In this document: one piece after another, positions 39,432-39,806 of the stretch
How positions within the stretch are numbered: the stretch's first letter is position 1
How the letters are laid out: each line of letters opens with the position of its first letter
IMG/VR virus record: IMGVR_UViG_3300037041_001100
Location: 1 to 39,806 of that record
Length of the DNA stretch: 39,806 nucleotides
DNA from: a virus
Direction: 5' to 3' (one strand)
The notes under the pieces: model-generated
Told to the model about the DNA's origin: nothing
Databases searched by the model: none
The model's input: the letters and a program-made list of their open reading frames with translations, nothing else
Made by a program: the position numbers and the translations under genes

Positions 39432-39451
39432 CAGGGGGCGCAAGCCCCCTG
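39432..39451 (+). other. Second GCAA-loop hairpin
   Basis: CAGGGGGC and GCCCCCTG form an eight-base stem with a GCAA loop, four bases after the stop at 39428. Its GGCGCAAGCC core is shared with the hairpin at 39157. A second hairpin abuts it. Confidence 0.7.
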
Positions 39452-39469
39452 ATCCGCCTTCGGCGGATC
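39451..39469 (+). other. Hairpin GATCCGCC/GGCGGATC
   Basis: A perfect eight-base stem with a TTC loop directly following the GCAA-loop hairpin (the two share one base). ATGTTCTATT follows; this is only a weak U-rich tail, so partial termination is possible. Confidence 0.6.
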
Positions 39470-39480
39470 GATGTTCTATT

Positions 39481-39509
39481 GCCTCTGTTCCTGTACCAGT
39501 AACAGAGGC
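39481..39509 (+). other. Hairpin GCCTCTGTT/AACAGAGGC
   Basis: A perfect nine-base stem with an 11-base loop that itself contains CTG-TAC-CAG. It is the third hairpin in 80 bases after the second rightward gene. No U-tract follows. Confidence 0.65.
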
Positions 39510-39540
39510 GCGGCGGGCGCGGCGCGGTAAACAATGGCCC

Positions 39541-39585
39541 CGACCCGACCCGACCCGACCCGACCCGACCCGACCCGACCCGACC
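39541..39585. repeat. Tandem CGACC pentanucleotide repeat, nine units
   Basis: Nine uninterrupted CGACC units, followed by a variant CGATC. The array lies between the hairpin cluster and the leader of the gene at 39668. Five-base units keep no reading frame, so it is unlikely to be coding. It could be a slippage-prone spacer or protein-binding iterons. Confidence 0.9.
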
Positions 39586-39597
39586 CGATCAACCCTA

Positions 39598-39626
39598 TTG
39601 CGTCCCATGGCGTCCCGTGATACTCT
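39598..39626 (+). promoter_or_regulatory. Putative promoter and leader of the gene at 39668
   Basis: TTGCGT followed by a spacer with ATGGCGT, then GATACT or TACTCT. CACGAAGGC (39638) and CAATGGAG (39653) follow in the same order as before the first rightward gene. This recurrence supports a common regulated promoter type. Confidence 0.5.
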
Positions 39627-39667
39627 TAACCCACGGCCACGAAGGCCGCTACCAATGGAGAAGAACA

Positions 39668-39806
39668 ATGGCAAAGAATCCCTTCGGCAAGTCGCGCCCG
39701 CAAGCGAACCCCTACGCTATCTATAAGGCGGGCGACTGGACTTGGCATGTGTGCAAGACCTACAAGGCCCCGGAAAGCGAGGCCAAGGACACATACGCGC
39801 GCTGGT
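39668..39806 (+). CDS. Conserved small phage protein (3' end outside window)
   Basis: The first 46 codons, starting at an ATG with GGAG shortly upstream. AKNPFGKSRPQANPYAIYKA, then GDWTWHVCKTYKAPESEA and YARW match a phage protein family I recall from cyanophages and other marine phages (N-P-F-G-K ... N-P-Y ... W-x-W-x-V ... Y-x-x-P ... Y-A-R-W-F), which has no proven function. It usually lies among early or replication genes, so this probably begins the replication region beyond the right edge. Confidence 0.75.
   Translation, partial: MAKNPFGKSRPQANPYAIYKAGDWTWHVCKTYKAPESEAKDTYARW

Noticed and set aside
39541-39585. CGACC array as a CRISPR array
   Set aside because: Five-base units without spacers; it is a simple tandem repeat.
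39534-39620. Short plus-strand frame of PTRPD repeats
   Set aside because: Again a translation of the CGACC array; no ribosome site before the ATG, and it crosses the putative promoter.
39354-39674. Minus-strand frame with GRVGSGRVGSG repeats
   Set aside because: The repeats are only the translation of the CGACC array; the frame overlaps a better-supported plus-strand gene and lacks a ribosome site.

Overview
This window is most of the late (virion, packaging and lysis) half of a tailed double-stranded DNA phage, plus the first few genes of the divergently transcribed early region. Podovirus-like morphology is inferred from a long P22-type portal, P22 gp4-like and SU10-like connector proteins, a P22 gp10-like tail protein, and the absence of a tape measure or sheath gene. 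The host is probably an aquatic alphaproteobacterium: the DNA is GC-rich, one gene encodes a GapR-like (DUF2312) nucleoid protein typical of that class, and many small proteins belong to families recalled from marine phages (DUF6321, DUF6496 and others). There is no chromosomal DNA, rRNA, tRNA, CRISPR array, integrase or transposon.

Layout. Positions 38553 down to 1 hold about 55 minus-strand genes packed end to end, many joined by ATGA, TGATG or TAATG overlaps. In order of transcription: two related small proteins and a GapR-like protein (38553-37600); a hairpin and an extended -10 promoter (37533-37471); small basic proteins (37440-36631); a disordered protein, a lysozyme-like hydrolase and a GNAT acetyltransferase (36629-34735); the large terminase and portal (34748-30763); a GroES-like co-chaperonin, scaffold, decoration protein and major capsid protein (30760-27208); a strong UUCG-loop terminator; a free-standing GIY-YIG homing endonuclease (27079-26240); head, neck and virion proteins (26140-21851); a receptor-binding cassette of eleven fibre, glycine-rich, collar and fibre-assembly-like genes (21841-13306); an eleven-gene, envelope-directed lysis cassette with putative spanins, a holin-like protein, a secreted nuclease and a GH19-type endolysin (13302-8572); then a gp10-like tail protein and four virion or ejection proteins, the last running off the left edge.

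Positions 38554-38906 form a 353-base divergent control region with three dyads and promoter-like boxes. To its right the plus strand carries three small early genes with matching leaders, unusual GCAA-loop hairpins between them, and a tandem CGACC pentanucleotide repeat.

How the parts fit. GroES-like protein and scaffold would help the capsid fold, terminase fills it through the portal, gp4-, adaptor- and gp10-like proteins close the neck, the fibre cassette recognises the host, the large left-end proteins are probably ejected, and the lysis cassette opens all envelope layers. Family assignments come from recognisable motifs and recalled families; no database search was run.
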